A DNA stretch of 64,000 nucleotides from Flavobacteriaceae bacterium CRH (GTDB lineage Bacteria; Bacteroidota; Bacteroidia; Flavobacteriales; Flavobacteriaceae), in contig LMAJ01000014.1 of the NCBI GenBank assembly GCA_001507425.1, positions 1-64,000 of the forward strand, written 5' to 3'. The stretch's first letter is position 1. Each line of letters opens with the position of its first letter. Position numbers and translations under genes: made by a program. The notes beneath the pieces are model-generated. The model saw nothing but the letters and a program-made list of their open reading frames with translations. It was not told the origin of the DNA and searched no databases. Positions 1-9,156 of the stretch are shown piece after piece.

Positions 1-229
1 CCAAATGCTTTAGCAGCAACAGCTACATTAACACAAGGATTAACTTGTGGATCTGGAAATGCAGCACAACCGGCAACAGTTACTGTTACTGTTGATCCAA
101 CAACTGGAACAGCACCTTATCAATATAGTTTTAATGGAGGAACTAGTTATGGTCAAACAAATACATACACCACTACAGTTTCAGGTACTGTTACTGCATA
201 CGTTAAAGATGCAAATAACTGTACAATCA
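1..229 (+). repeat. Near-identical intragenic repeat, copy 1
   Basis: Bases 1-229 match 1720-1948 at an offset of 1719 bp (573 codons) with only two silent-looking differences that I can see. Similarity continues at protein level for several hundred residues after both copies (for example PPTITNISGTPIYC against PPTIDNVSGTPIWC), so these are the starts of two long superrepeats. The very high nucleotide identity of the first segment points to recent duplication or gene conversion. Confidence 0.9.
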
Positions 230-3200
230 CTGTACCGAGTGTAATTATTCCAGCGTTGAACCCACCAACGATTACCAATATTAGCGGAACGCCAATTTAT
301 TGTGCTCCGGCAGCAAACACAACAAGTACCGTTACTGTAACGACTACTAATGGTGTTGGAACATTAAATTATGCCATACTATCACCGGCAAGTGCAACAA
401 CAAACGTTACAGGAGCTACAAGTGGAGTATTTACAGGATTGGCAGATGGTACTTATTTATTTGAAGTTACCGATGCTAATGGTTGTAAAGATCAGGAATC
501 TTATACCGTTAAACCTGTAACCAATATTACAATTGCAGGAGCATTAGTAAGCAATGTTACATGTAACGGAGGTAATAATGGAGCTGTTAAGTTTACTGCT
601 GCAAATTATGCAGGAACTTATACTGCTGTTTTAACTGCAGGAACAGGTACATTAGCTCAAACAGGAAATACTGTAAATGTTACTGGTTTGGTACCGGGAA
701 CTTACACTGTTCAAATTACTGATGACATTACAGGTTGTACAGCTACGGCTTCAATAGATGTTGCTCAGCCAACAGCTGTTGTTCTAAGCGTTGTAAGCAA
801 TGTAAATGCTAATTGCAACTTTGGTGCAAGAGTGTCAGTTTCAGCTACAGGCGGAACTCCAGGATACAAATATGCATTTGTAGTAAGCGGAGCTACTCCA
901 ACAGCGGGAGATTATGATACTGTTTCAAGTACAGTTTTAGACCCAACAGTAAGTACAGCTTGGGATGCTTATGTATTAGATACAAACAATTGTGTTGCTG
1001 TTCAAAGTTTTACAATTGCAACAGATGCATTGCCAACAATTGATACATCGCCAATTCCATATTGCTATATGGGAGGTCCAGTACCAATTACTATTACAGG
1101 AACTTACGTAGGTACACCAATGTATAGTATTGGTAACAACTACCAATCTAGCCCTAACTTTGTATTGAATGCTCCAGGAAACTACACATTCTACATTAGA
1201 GATGGTAACGGTTGCGTTGTTTCAAGACCATACACATTAAATCAACAATTATTATTAAAAGCAACACTAACACAAGATTATACTTGTGCAGGTGATGCCA
1301 GCATAACATTATTAGCGACTCAGGGAACTTTAACTTACAACACATTTGAAGTAAGTTATAACAATGGAGCATACGCTACAGTTACAGTACAGCCTTACAC
1401 TACTAATATTCCTGGAACATATACTTTCAGAGTAACAGACAGTCAGGGATGTCAGGCTACTTCAGTTTCAGTAGAAGTAACCCCAAGAACAACTCCAACA
1501 GCAACATTCACTCAAAACAATGTTAGTTGTACAGGTGGTTCAGACGGAAGTGTTATAATTACTGCTGCAAACGGATTAGCACCATACCAATATCAATTAG
1601 ATGGAGGAGCATTCCAAACATCAAATATTTTTACAGGATTGGCTGCAGGTACACACAATATCGTTGTTAAAGACGCTAAAGAATGTATCACAATCACATT
1701 GCCGGTAACAATTACAGAGCCAAATGCTTTAGCAGCAACAGCTACATTAACACAAGGATTAACTTGTGGATCTGGAAATGCAGCACAACCGGCAACAGTT
1801 ACTGTTACTGTTGATCCAACAACTGGAACAGCACCTTATCAATATAGTTTTAATGGAGGAACTAGTTATGGTCAAACAAATACATACACTACTACAGTTT
1901 CAGGTACTGTTACAGCATACGTTAAAGATGCAAATAACTGTACAATCACTGTACCGGTAAGTGTAAATGTTCCGGCACTTGATCCGCCAACAATTGATAA
2001 TGTTAGTGGAACACCAATTTGGTGTACACCAGCTGCAAACACGACAAGTACAGTAACATTAGCTGTAAGTCATGGTGTTGGTACTTTACATTATGAAATT
2101 ACATCTCCTGCCGGTGCAGTTTCAAATACTTCAGGAGCAACAAGCGGACAATTTAATTTGTTACCTGCCGGAACTTATATTTTCAAAGTAACAGACGCTA
2201 ATGGTTGTACAGATCAGGCAACATATACAATTGATCCTTTAATCAATATTACAACTGCAGGTCAGTTAATTAACGATGCGGTTTGTAACGGAGATTCTAA
2301 TGGTTCAGTGAAATTTGATGTTGATAATTTTGCAGGTACTTATACAGCTACGTTAACAGCTGGTCCAACAACGGGTACATTAACTCAGGTTGGCAAAGTT
2401 GTTACCTTAACTAATTTACCAGTAGGAACATATACAGTTCAGGTTACAGATAATATTACAGGTTGTACAGCTTCTGCTTCAGTAACTGTAGGTCAGCCAG
2501 CGGCATTATCATTAACAGCAACTAAAAATACGCATGCTAATTGTAAATCAGGTGCTCAGGTTACTGTTGTAGCAGCCGGAGGAACTCCAGATTATAAATA
2601 TGCATTCATTACAGCAGCTACTGCTTCGCCAACAGCTGCGGATTATACAAATAGCAATAATGCAGTTTTAGACCCTGCAATTAGCTTAAATTGGAAAGCT
2701 TATGTGATCGATTCTAAAAATTGTGAAACATTTATTCCAATCACGATAGTATTAGATCCATTGCCAAGTGCAATTACTACAAATGTGGCTAGTCAATGTC
2801 CAACCGCAACAGGTGAGTATACATTCACAGTTACAGTAGGTTCTGGTGTAGCACCATATGAATATAGTATCGGAAATGGTTTCCAATCAAGCAATACTTT
2901 TACAGTAAATGCTCCTGGAACTTATGATGTTACAGTAAGAGACGCTAATCAATGTGAAGTAACTGTAACTGCTGCTGTGACAATTTCACCAGCATTGCAA
3001 CTTGAAGCTACTGTTACAACTTTACCAGATTGTAAGGTTACAAATACAGGAGTGATAACTGCAACTGCAACAGGTGGTTCAGGAACAGCAAATTACAGAT
3101 ATAGATTAGATGGTGGAGTTGCTTTTACAACTACTCCAGCAGTATTCAGCAATGTTACTCCGGGAACTCATACTGTAGTTGTTAGAGATGTTATTACGAA

Positions 3201-6200
3201 TTGTTCTTACACAGTGCAAGTATTCGTAGCTCCTTCTACACCAATTACCGGATTTACATTAGCAAAAACTGATGTAACGTGTAACGGTGGCAGCAATGGT
3301 TCGATTACAGCTACTATAGATGCAAGTTCAACAGGCGTAAACGATAATCCAAAATACGTTTATAGATTAACAGGAACTACTGCATTAGCAGTTCCGGTTA
3401 GCAGACCAAATCAGGATAGTCCAATATTCGAAAACCTTCAGGCTGGAGATTATACTGTAACAGTTACTTCAGCTAGAGGATGTGAAGATTCTGAAGATGT
3501 GAGAATTAACCAATTTAATCCAATTGCGGTAGCTGCTCCGGTAATCCTTCAATACGGTTGTACAGTTGCTAATACATCTAACTATGCTACAGTAACAGTT
3601 GGTACTGTAACAGGTGGATCTGGAACTTACACTAGTTATGAATTTTTCAGAGATGGTGTTTCAGTTCAAAAAGGACCACAAACGGTTTACACAGAAACAG
3701 ATTATTTAGGCGGCAACTATTCAGTAACCGTTATTGATGATGCAGGATGTTCAGGTGCAACGGTAGTAACCAGAAGAGTTAATCCATTTATTAGTTTAGA
3801 TGCTATTAACGTTTCAAATATTGCTATCACTTGTACTTCTAATGAAGAAATTACTATATCAGTAACATCTACAGGAGGAACACCAGCTTTATTGAATTAT
3901 ACCGTTACAGGTACAGATAATACTTATAACCAAACAAAAACAAATGGTAATTTCACTGGTTTAACAGTTGGAAATTATATAATCACTGTGACAAACCCAG
4001 CAACGGGTTGTAGTTTGCAAAAAGCGTATTATGTTGCAGAACCTAATACATTTGAGATTAAAGCAATACCATTTGTAAAAGAAATTTGCTTTGGTACAAC
4101 AAACGGAAGCGTTGATTTAACTTTTGTTGACAATCAATTAGATCCAACAAATGACGCAGGACCTTTCAGTTATACAATTACTGGTCCGTCACCTAGTACC
4201 GCTACAATTACAGGTACAACAACAGATGCAGGTCCGTTGAGAATTTCGAACTTAGCAGCTGGTCAATATTCTGTTATTGCCAGATTAACAGCTAGTCCAA
4301 ATTGTACAGTTAGTACTGTATTTAGTATCGATCAGCCTGCTGCAGCTTTAACTGTAACAACAGAAAAAGATGAGATTACTTGTAAAACAGGTAATAATGA
4401 TGGAGTTATTTATGCTTCTGCAAATGGTGGTTGGGATGCTAGTTATGAATATCAATTAGTACTAAACGGTACTACGATAATATCTGATTACTCGGCTACA
4501 TCTGAGTTTGCAAATTTAGAAGCAGGTACTTATACAGTTAATGTAAGAGATAGCAAAGGATGTCCTGTATCAGCAACAGTAATCTTAGCTAATCCAGCTC
4601 CAATAACATTCACTGCAACTGCTGATGCAACAATGTTGTCATGTTTTGGAGATACGAGTGGAGTAATTAGAGTTTCTCCTCCTACAGGTGGTCAGGGAAG
4701 TAATTACCTATACACTTTAAAAGTATTATCAAATGACCCTGTTACTATTGTTGGACCACAACTTGATCCTGTTTTTGACGGATTAGGAGCAGGTAGATAT
4801 ACTGTAACAGTAACAGACGGATTTAGTTGTGAGGCTACATCTGTAGAAATAGTAATCACTGAGCCAACATTAGTTAAACCGACTTTAGTTAAATCAAGAG
4901 AACAAACTTGTCAAACACTTGCACAGCTTACATTAAGCGCAAGTGGAGGAACACCTCCTTACACATATAGTGCAACTGCAGATTTCGCAATTGTATTAGG
5001 AACATTCGCTAACACAACATCATTTGATGTTCCTGTAGGTTCTTATAGCTATTATGTAAGAGATGCTAATGGTTGTAACGCATTCGTTACAGATATTAGA
5101 ACTATTGATCCTTTAGTGCCACTAGATCTTAACATAGATGTATCTGGTGCAGTAGTAAGATGTCAGGGAGATGCATCAGCGTCAATATTTGCTGAAGCAA
5201 TAGGTGGTCTTGGAGATTATGTTTACACATTACTTGGTGCTACCAATAATGTTGTTCGTGCAGCTCAGACTAACGGAACATTCGAAAACTTACCAATTGG
5301 TACATATTACGTAAAAGTTGATAGTCATGATTGTACTTACACAAGTGCGGCAATAGTAATAGATGAACCTGCTACTCCTGTAACAGTAACACCACATGTA
5401 ACAGATGTTACTTGTTTCGGAGCCAACAATGGTATTATTGAAATCATTGCGACAGGTGGTACAGGTAATATTCAATATTCAATTTCACCGGATCTTGATA
5501 AATTCGATTCAAAATTTGTTTTCGATAAATTAGCTCCTGGAGATTATCAAGTGTATGTTAAAGACGAAAACTTATGTGGAGGAATATACAATTTCACAAT
5601 TGCAAACGGTAATTTACTTTATGCAACTTTAGATGAAACATCAATTAAACCAGAGTTATGTGCAGGAGAAAACAACGCTGAATTTAAAGTTGATATCTTT
5701 GGTGGTAAGCCAGGTTATTTTGTACGTATCGATAATGAAACTGCTTTTGTACCTGCTAATGGACCTGGAGGTACTTCCCACACATTTAGTGGATTAAAAG
5801 GAGGTAAGCATACAGTATACTTTACAGATAGTTACGGTTGTGGACCAATGGAACTTGTTGTTGAAACACCAAATTCTGTAACAATAGATCCTACTACTAC
5901 TGAAACAGTATATGGTTGTGAAACGAATACGACAACAGTTCTTTTTGACGAGAGCAATGACGTTGCTGATCTTGATTTCTCTCTGGATAACACTGGAGTG
6001 ATTAATCCTGATGGTCCTGTATTCAAAGATCTTGCTCCTGGTCCGCATACTATTTTGGTAAGACATACAAACGGATGTGAGAAGACAACTCCTGAATTTA
6101 TAATTGAAGGATTTGCTAAACTTACGCTAACGGATATTACTATAAGCAGTAAAGCCGAAGTTAATATTATCAGAGTACAAGCTGCAGGTGGTAAAAAACC

Positions 6201-6609
6201 TTATTTATACAGCTTCGATGGTGGACCATTTACAGAATCTAATGAATTCAGAATTTATGAAAGTCGTATTTATAAAGTAATTGTTAGAGATCAAAATGGT
6301 TGTGAAGAAACTATAGATGTTGTAGGTAAGTTCATCGACTTCTGTTTACCAAATTACTTTACACCTAACGGAGGTAATGGCGATCATACCCTAATTGGTC
6401 CTGGTTGTGGTGCATTAGCTTACAAAAACCTTACTTTCGATATCTTCGACAGATATGGTAGAGTAGTTGCTAAGTACCATGTAGGTGAAAAATGGGATGG
6501 TAAATACAATGGTGCAGAATTACCAACAGGTGATTACTGGTATGTTCTTAAACTAAATGACGAGAAAGATGATAGAGAGTTTGTTGGACATTTCACATTA
6601 TACAGATAA
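1..6609 (+). CDS. Giant SprB-like repeat adhesin, T9SS type B cargo (5' end outside window)
   Basis: The reading frame is open from the first base, so the gene is truncated by the window and at least 2202 residues are visible. The visible part is a chain of roughly 70-80 residue beta-sandwich repeats with recurring motifs such as VTCNGG, AAGTYTVTVTD and DANGC, which resemble SprB repeats of gliding adhesins. The last 90 or so residues (from about 6340; YFTPNGGNGDH, FDIFDRYGRVV, WDGKYNG, PTGDYWYVLKL) match the gliding-motility-associated/type B C-terminal sorting domain. This predicts secretion through the type IX system and display on the cell surface. A PorP/SprF-family gene lies 43 bp downstream, the pairing seen for sprB-sprF. 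It could be the sprB orthologue or one of several paralogues. Residues are rich in Thr, Val, Gly and Asn, with Cys about once or twice per repeat. Confidence 0.9.
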   Translation, partial: PNALAATATLTQGLTCGSGNAAQPATVTVTVDPTTGTAPYQYSFNGGTSYGQTNTYTTTVSGTVTAYVKDANNCTITVPSVIIPALNPPTITNISGTPIYCAPAANTTSTVTVTTTNGVGTLNYAILSPASATTNVTGATSGVFTGLADGTYLFEVTDANGCKDQESYTVKPVTNITIAGALVSNVTCNGGNNGAVKFTAANYAGTYTAVLTAGTGTLAQTGNTVNVTGLVPGTYTVQITDDITGCTATASIDVAQPTAVVLSVVSNVNANCNFGARVSVSATGGTPGYKYAFVVSGATPTAGDYDTVSSTVLDPTVSTAWDAYVLDTNNCVAVQSFTIATDALPTIDTSPIPYCYMGGPVPITITGTYVGTPMYSIGNNYQSSPNFVLNAPGNYTFYIRDGNGCVVSRPYTLNQQLLLKATLTQDYTCAGDASITLLATQGTLTYNTFEVSYNNGAYATVTVQPYTTNIPGTYTFRVTDSQGCQATSVSVEVTPRTTPTATFTQNNVSCTGGSDGSVIITAANGLAPYQYQLDGGAFQTSNIFTGLAAGTHNIVVKDAKECITITLPVTITEPNALAATATLTQGLTCGSGNAAQPATVTVTVDPTTGTAPYQYSFNGGTSYGQTNTYTTTVSGTVTAYVKDANNCTITVPVSVNVPALDPPTIDNVSGTPIWCTPAANTTSTVTLAVSHGVGTLHYEITSPAGAVSNTSGATSGQFNLLPAGTYIFKVTDANGCTDQATYTIDPLINITTAGQLINDAVCNGDSNGSVKFDVDNFAGTYTATLTAGPTTGTLTQVGKVVTLTNLPVGTYTVQVTDNITGCTASASVTVGQPAALSLTATKNTHANCKSGAQVTVVAAGGTPDYKYAFITAATASPTAADYTNSNNAVLDPAISLNWKAYVIDSKNCETFIPITIVLDPLPSAITTNVASQCPTATGEYTFTVTVGSGVAPYEYSIGNGFQSSNTFTVNAPGTYDVTVRDANQCEVTVTAAVTISPALQLEATVTTLPDCKVTNTGVITATATGGSGTANYRYRLDGGVAFTTTPAVFSNVTPGTHTVVVRDVITNCSYTVQVFVAPSTPITGFTLAKTDVTCNGGSNGSITATIDASSTGVNDNPKYVYRLTGTTALAVPVSRPNQDSPIFENLQAGDYTVTVTSARGCEDSEDVRINQFNPIAVAAPVILQYGCTVANTSNYATVTVGTVTGGSGTYTSYEFFRDGVSVQKGPQTVYTETDYLGGNYSVTVIDDAGCSGATVVTRRVNPFISLDAINVSNIAITCTSNEEITISVTSTGGTPALLNYTVTGTDNTYNQTKTNGNFTGLTVGNYIITVTNPATGCSLQKAYYVAEPNTFEIKAIPFVKEICFGTTNGSVDLTFVDNQLDPTNDAGPFSYTITGPSPSTATITGTTTDAGPLRISNLAAGQYSVIARLTASPNCTVSTVFSIDQPAAALTVTTEKDEITCKTGNNDGVIYASANGGWDASYEYQLVLNGTTIISDYSATSEFANLEAGTYTVNVRDSKGCPVSATVILANPAPITFTATADATMLSCFGDTSGVIRVSPPTGGQGSNYLYTLKVLSNDPVTIVGPQLDPVFDGLGAGRYTVTVTDGFSCEATSVEIVITEPTLVKPTLVKSREQTCQTLAQLTLSASGGTPPYTYSATADFAIVLGTFANTTSFDVPVGSYSYYVRDANGCNAFVTDIRTIDPLVPLDLNIDVSGAVVRCQGDASASIFAEAIGGLGDYVYTLLGATNNVVRAAQTNGTFENLPIGTYYVKVDSHDCTYTSAAIVIDEPATPVTVTPHVTDVTCFGANNGIIEIIATGGTGNIQYSISPDLDKFDSKFVFDKLAPGDYQVYVKDENLCGGIYNFTIANGNLLYATLDETSIKPELCAGENNAEFKVDIFGGKPGYFVRIDNETAFVPANGPGGTSHTFSGLKGGKHTVYFTDSYGCGPMELVVETPNSVTIDPTTTETVYGCETNTTTVLFDESNDVADLDFSLDNTGVINPDGPVFKDLAPGPHTILVRHTNGCEKTTPEFIIEGFAKLTLTDITISSKAEVNIIRVQAAGGKKPYLYSFDGGPFTESNEFRIYESRIYKVIVRDQNGCEETIDVVGKFIDFCLPNYFTPNGGNGDHTLIGPGCGALAYKNLTFDIFDRYGRVVAKYHVGEKWDGKYNGAELPTGDYWYVLKLNDEKDDREFVGHFTLYR
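1720..1948 (+). repeat. Near-identical intragenic repeat, copy 2
   Basis: This is the second copy of the segment at 1-229 inside the same adhesin gene. After this point copy 2 carries an extra valine codon in the linker (TVPVSVNVPAL against TVPSVIIPAL), and the two copies diverge at DNA level while remaining clearly homologous as protein. Confidence 0.9.
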
Positions 6610-6652
6610 CAAAATAATTGCCCCAATGATGTTATCTAAAAAAATTATTACA

Positions 6653-7639
6653 ATGAAAAAATTAATTTTATCCTTAGTACTCATGGCTGTAACATCAGGT
6701 TACAGCCAAGAGTTAAACCTACCAGTGTTTACGCAGTATTTGGCTGATAATCCTTTTGTTATTTCTCCTGCTTTTGCAGGTATTGGTGACAATCTTAGAA
6801 TCAGAGCTAATGGTCTTACTCAATGGGTAGGAATTAAAGATGCTCCTGACAACCAATCGCTGTATGCTGATTTTAGAATTCTGGATCGTTCCGGAGTCGG
6901 AATCTCATTGTATAATGATAGCAACGGAAACACCAGACAAACTGGTGCTAAAGTTTCGTTTGCACATCACATTATTTTAGATTATTATTCTAAACAATAT
7001 TTGTCTTTTGGTATTTCGTACAATTTTAATACGTTTAAAATCGATATTAATAATTTTACAAATGATGGAAATAGTGGAGGAAATCCAGTAAATATAGATC
7101 CTTCTGTTACTGATAATCGTTATAATTCAAATAACAACTTCGACATTAGTGCTTTGTATCGTAATAAAGCCTTTTATCTAAGTTTTAATGCCAATAACGT
7201 TTTAAAGAAAAACGTAGATAAATACAGAGGAGTTGAACCATCACTACTTTCAAATTATCAGGTGTATACAGGATTTGTTTTCAAAGATGGCGAAAACAGC
7301 CGTATCGAATACGAACCATCTCTGTACTACCAGTACTTTGCCAGTGACGGACGTTCTACTACCGATTTCAACTTTAAGTACAGACGTTACAATCGCTATG
7401 AAGATTACTATTGGGTTGGAGTTTCATATCGTTTCTTAAATGACCAGTTCCCAAAACCATTATCTGTAGGCCCAATGTTAGGTTTCATGAAATCTAAATT
7501 TTACTTCGGATATTCTTACCAGGTAATGTTCAATGATCTTGGAAATTATAATACAGGAACACACTCGATAACAATCGGATTCGATTTCTTCGGTTCAATC
7601 AGTAACTGTCCTTGTACACAAAGTCCGGTTCACGACTAA
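6653..7639 (+). CDS. PorP/SprF family type IX secretion membrane protein
   Basis: The protein has 328 residues. The chosen ATG gives a clean signal peptide (MKKLILSLVLMAVTSGYSQ). In-frame ATGs at 6626 and 6629 and an upstream extension overlapping the adhesin are less likely starts. After the signal comes the family hallmark LPVFTQYLADNPFVISPAFAG, then alternating short beta-strands ending in HSITIGFDFFG, as expected of an outer-membrane beta-barrel. Proteins of this family sit immediately downstream of type B sorting-domain adhesins and are needed for their secretion or anchoring, SprF for SprB being the studied case. The 43-bp gap suggests co-transcription with the adhesin gene. A strong inverted repeat follows the stop codon. 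Confidence 0.9.
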   Translation: MKKLILSLVLMAVTSGYSQELNLPVFTQYLADNPFVISPAFAGIGDNLRIRANGLTQWVGIKDAPDNQSLYADFRILDRSGVGISLYNDSNGNTRQTGAKVSFAHHIILDYYSKQYLSFGISYNFNTFKIDINNFTNDGNSGGNPVNIDPSVTDNRYNSNNNFDISALYRNKAFYLSFNANNVLKKNVDKYRGVEPSLLSNYQVYTGFVFKDGENSRIEYEPSLYYQYFASDGRSTTDFNFKYRRYNRYEDYYWVGVSYRFLNDQFPKPLSVGPMLGFMKSKFYFGYSYQVMFNDLGNYNTGTHSITIGFDFFGSISNCPCTQSPVHD

Positions 7640-7652
7640 AAAATAACCTTTA

Positions 7653-7693
7653 CAATTAAAGCTTACTGTATTACAAACAGTAAGCTTTAATTG
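7653..7693. terminator. 17-bp inverted repeat, probable terminator of adhesin/SprF operon
   Basis: Perfect arms at 7653-7669 and 7677-7693 (core AAAGCTTACTGT / ACAGTAAGCTTT) enclose a 7-nt loop. It starts 13 bp after the PorP/SprF stop. The T-tract after it is weak, but the long stem makes transcription termination or mRNA 3'-end protection likely. Confidence 0.7.
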
Positions 7694-7820
7694 TTAATAG
7701 GAATGAAGTATTTTTAGTCTTTTTGCTATTAATTTGTTTTTTTTCATAATTTACAACGTTTTCGTTGTTATAGATAGGTTATTTTTATATTTCCTGAATT
7801 TAATACTACTTTAAATGTTC

Positions 7821-7828
7821 TATATTTG
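7821..7828 (+). promoter_or_regulatory. Bacteroidota -7 promoter box TATATTTG upstream of pgk
   Basis: TATATTTG fits the Bacteroidota sigma-70 -7 consensus TAnnTTTG and lies 31 bp before the pgk ATG. No good TTG -33 element is visible at the usual spacing. A small hairpin (ACAACG-TTTT-CGTTGT, 7753-7768) lies upstream. Confidence 0.55.
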
Positions 7829-7859
7829 TTATTCTTTCAAAAAATTAAAAAATTATCAA

Positions 7860-9047
7860 ATGAAAACTTTAAACGATTTCGACTTTAAAAATAAAAAAGC
7901 TATCATCCGTGTTGACTTTAATGTGCCACTAGATGAAAACTTTAATGTAACAGATGCAACACGTATTGAAGCAGCTAAGCCAACTATTGATGCAATTTTA
8001 AAGCAAGGCGGAAGTGTAATCTTAATGTCGCATTTAGGAAGACCTAAAGGAGCAGAAGAAAAATATTCATTAAAACATATTCTTAAAACAGCTTCAGAGA
8101 TTTTAGGAGTTCCGGTTCAGTTTGCTGAAAACTGTATTGGAGAAGTAGCACAAACTGCTGCCAAAAACCTAAAACCGGGGGAAGTACTATTATTAGAAAA
8201 TTTACGTTTTCATGCTGAAGAAGAAGCTGGAGATGTTGCTTTTGCAAAAGAATTGGCTTCACTTGGAGACATTTATGTAAACGATGCATTTGGAACAGCA
8301 CACAGAGCGCACGCTTCAACAACAATTATTGCTCAATTTTTTCCAAACGATAAAACCTTCGGTACATTATTGGCAAAAGAAATTGAAAGTTTAAATAAAG
8401 TACTTAAAAATAGTGAGAAACCAGTTACCGCTGTTCTTGGAGGTTCTAAAGTTTCATCTAAAATCACCGTTATCGAAAATATCTTAGATAAAGTAGATCA
8501 CATGATTATTGGTGGAGGAATGACTTTTACTTTCGTTAAAGCATTAGGAGGAAAAGTTGGTGAATCTATTTGTGAAGATGACAAACAAGAATTAGCACTT
8601 GAAATTTTAAGATTAGCTAAAGAAAAAGGAGTACAGATTCATATTCCGGTTGATGTAGTGGCTGCAGATGATTTCTCTAACACAGCAAATACTCAAGTTG
8701 TAGATGTAAGAGCAATTCCTGACGGATGGCAAGGTCTTGATGCAGGTCCTAAATCTTTAGAGAACTTCAAAAAGGTAATTTTAGAGTCAAAAACAATTTT
8801 ATGGAATGGTCCATTAGGCGTTTTTGAAATGGAATCTTTCTCAAAAGGAACAATCGCTTTAGGTGATTATATTGCAGAAGCTACAGCAAAAGGAGCTTTT
8901 TCATTAGTTGGAGGTGGTGATTCTGTTGCCGCTGTAAAACAATTTGGGTTTGAAGATAAAGTAAGCTATGTATCTACCGGAGGTGGCGCTATGCTTGAAA
9001 TGTTAGAAGGAAAAGTACTACCTGGAATCGCAGCGATTTTGGACTAA
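7860..9047 (+). CDS. pgk: Phosphoglycerate kinase
   Basis: This cytoplasmic glycolytic enzyme interconverts 1,3-bisphosphoglycerate + ADP and 3-phosphoglycerate + ATP. The 395-residue length is normal for the bacterial family. Hallmarks seen are the N-terminal substrate-binding segment [32 protein letters not shown], the hinge/nucleotide region [12 protein letters not shown], and the C-terminal GGGDSVAAV and STGGGAMLE loops. The ATG at 7860 starts directly with the conserved [21 protein letters not shown]. The ATG-less 45-nt in-frame upstream extension lies inside the promoter region and was discarded. The gene is apparently monocistronic, with its own -7 box and another promoter-like box before the next gene. 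Confidence 0.98.
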   Translation: MKTLNDFDFKNKKAIIRVDFNVPLDENFNVTDATRIEAAKPTIDAILKQGGSVILMSHLGRPKGAEEKYSLKHILKTASEILGVPVQFAENCIGEVAQTAAKNLKPGEVLLLENLRFHAEEEAGDVAFAKELASLGDIYVNDAFGTAHRAHASTTIIAQFFPNDKTFGTLLAKEIESLNKVLKNSEKPVTAVLGGSKVSSKITVIENILDKVDHMIIGGGMTFTFVKALGGKVGESICEDDKQELALEILRLAKEKGVQIHIPVDVVAADDFSNTANTQVVDVRAIPDGWQGLDAGPKSLENFKKVILESKTILWNGPLGVFEMESFSKGTIALGDYIAEATAKGAFSLVGGGDSVAAVKQFGFEDKVSYVSTGGGAMLEMLEGKVLPGIAAILD

Positions 9048-9094
9048 ATTTCACTTTTAACATTTTTTTGGATAGTTTACACAGATAAACTGCC

Positions 9095-9102
9095 TAAGTT
9101 TG
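9095..9102 (+). promoter_or_regulatory. -7 box TAAGTTTG before the lytic transglycosylase gene
   Basis: TAAGTTTG matches TAnnTTTG, 54 bp upstream of the chosen ATG at 9157. The -33 region contains only TTTAC at a suitable distance, so strength is uncertain. Confidence 0.45.
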
Positions 9103-9156
9103 CAAAACTAACGTGTCTGTAATGACTTGAATTATAGAATTTTAAAAAAATGTTAT

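Noticed and set aside
47..244. Short plus-strand ORF in another frame of the adhesin, repeated at 1766-1960
   Set aside because: It is the same out-of-frame reading of the duplicated adhesin segment; the adhesin frame is open throughout and has family motifs.
5290..6066. Minus-strand ORFs opposite the adhesin 3' end
   Set aside because: They lack protein-like composition and lie entirely within a well-supported coding frame.
7670..7859. Possible riboswitch upstream of pgk
   Set aside because: Only a terminator hairpin and one tiny hairpin are visible; no known riboswitch core motif was recognised.
9127..9156. TTG start for the lytic transglycosylase gene
   Set aside because: The ATG at 9157 gives a clean signal peptide; the ten extra residues have no role. 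Similar TTG extensions before 44355, 56124, 59174 and 23408 were rejected on the same grounds.
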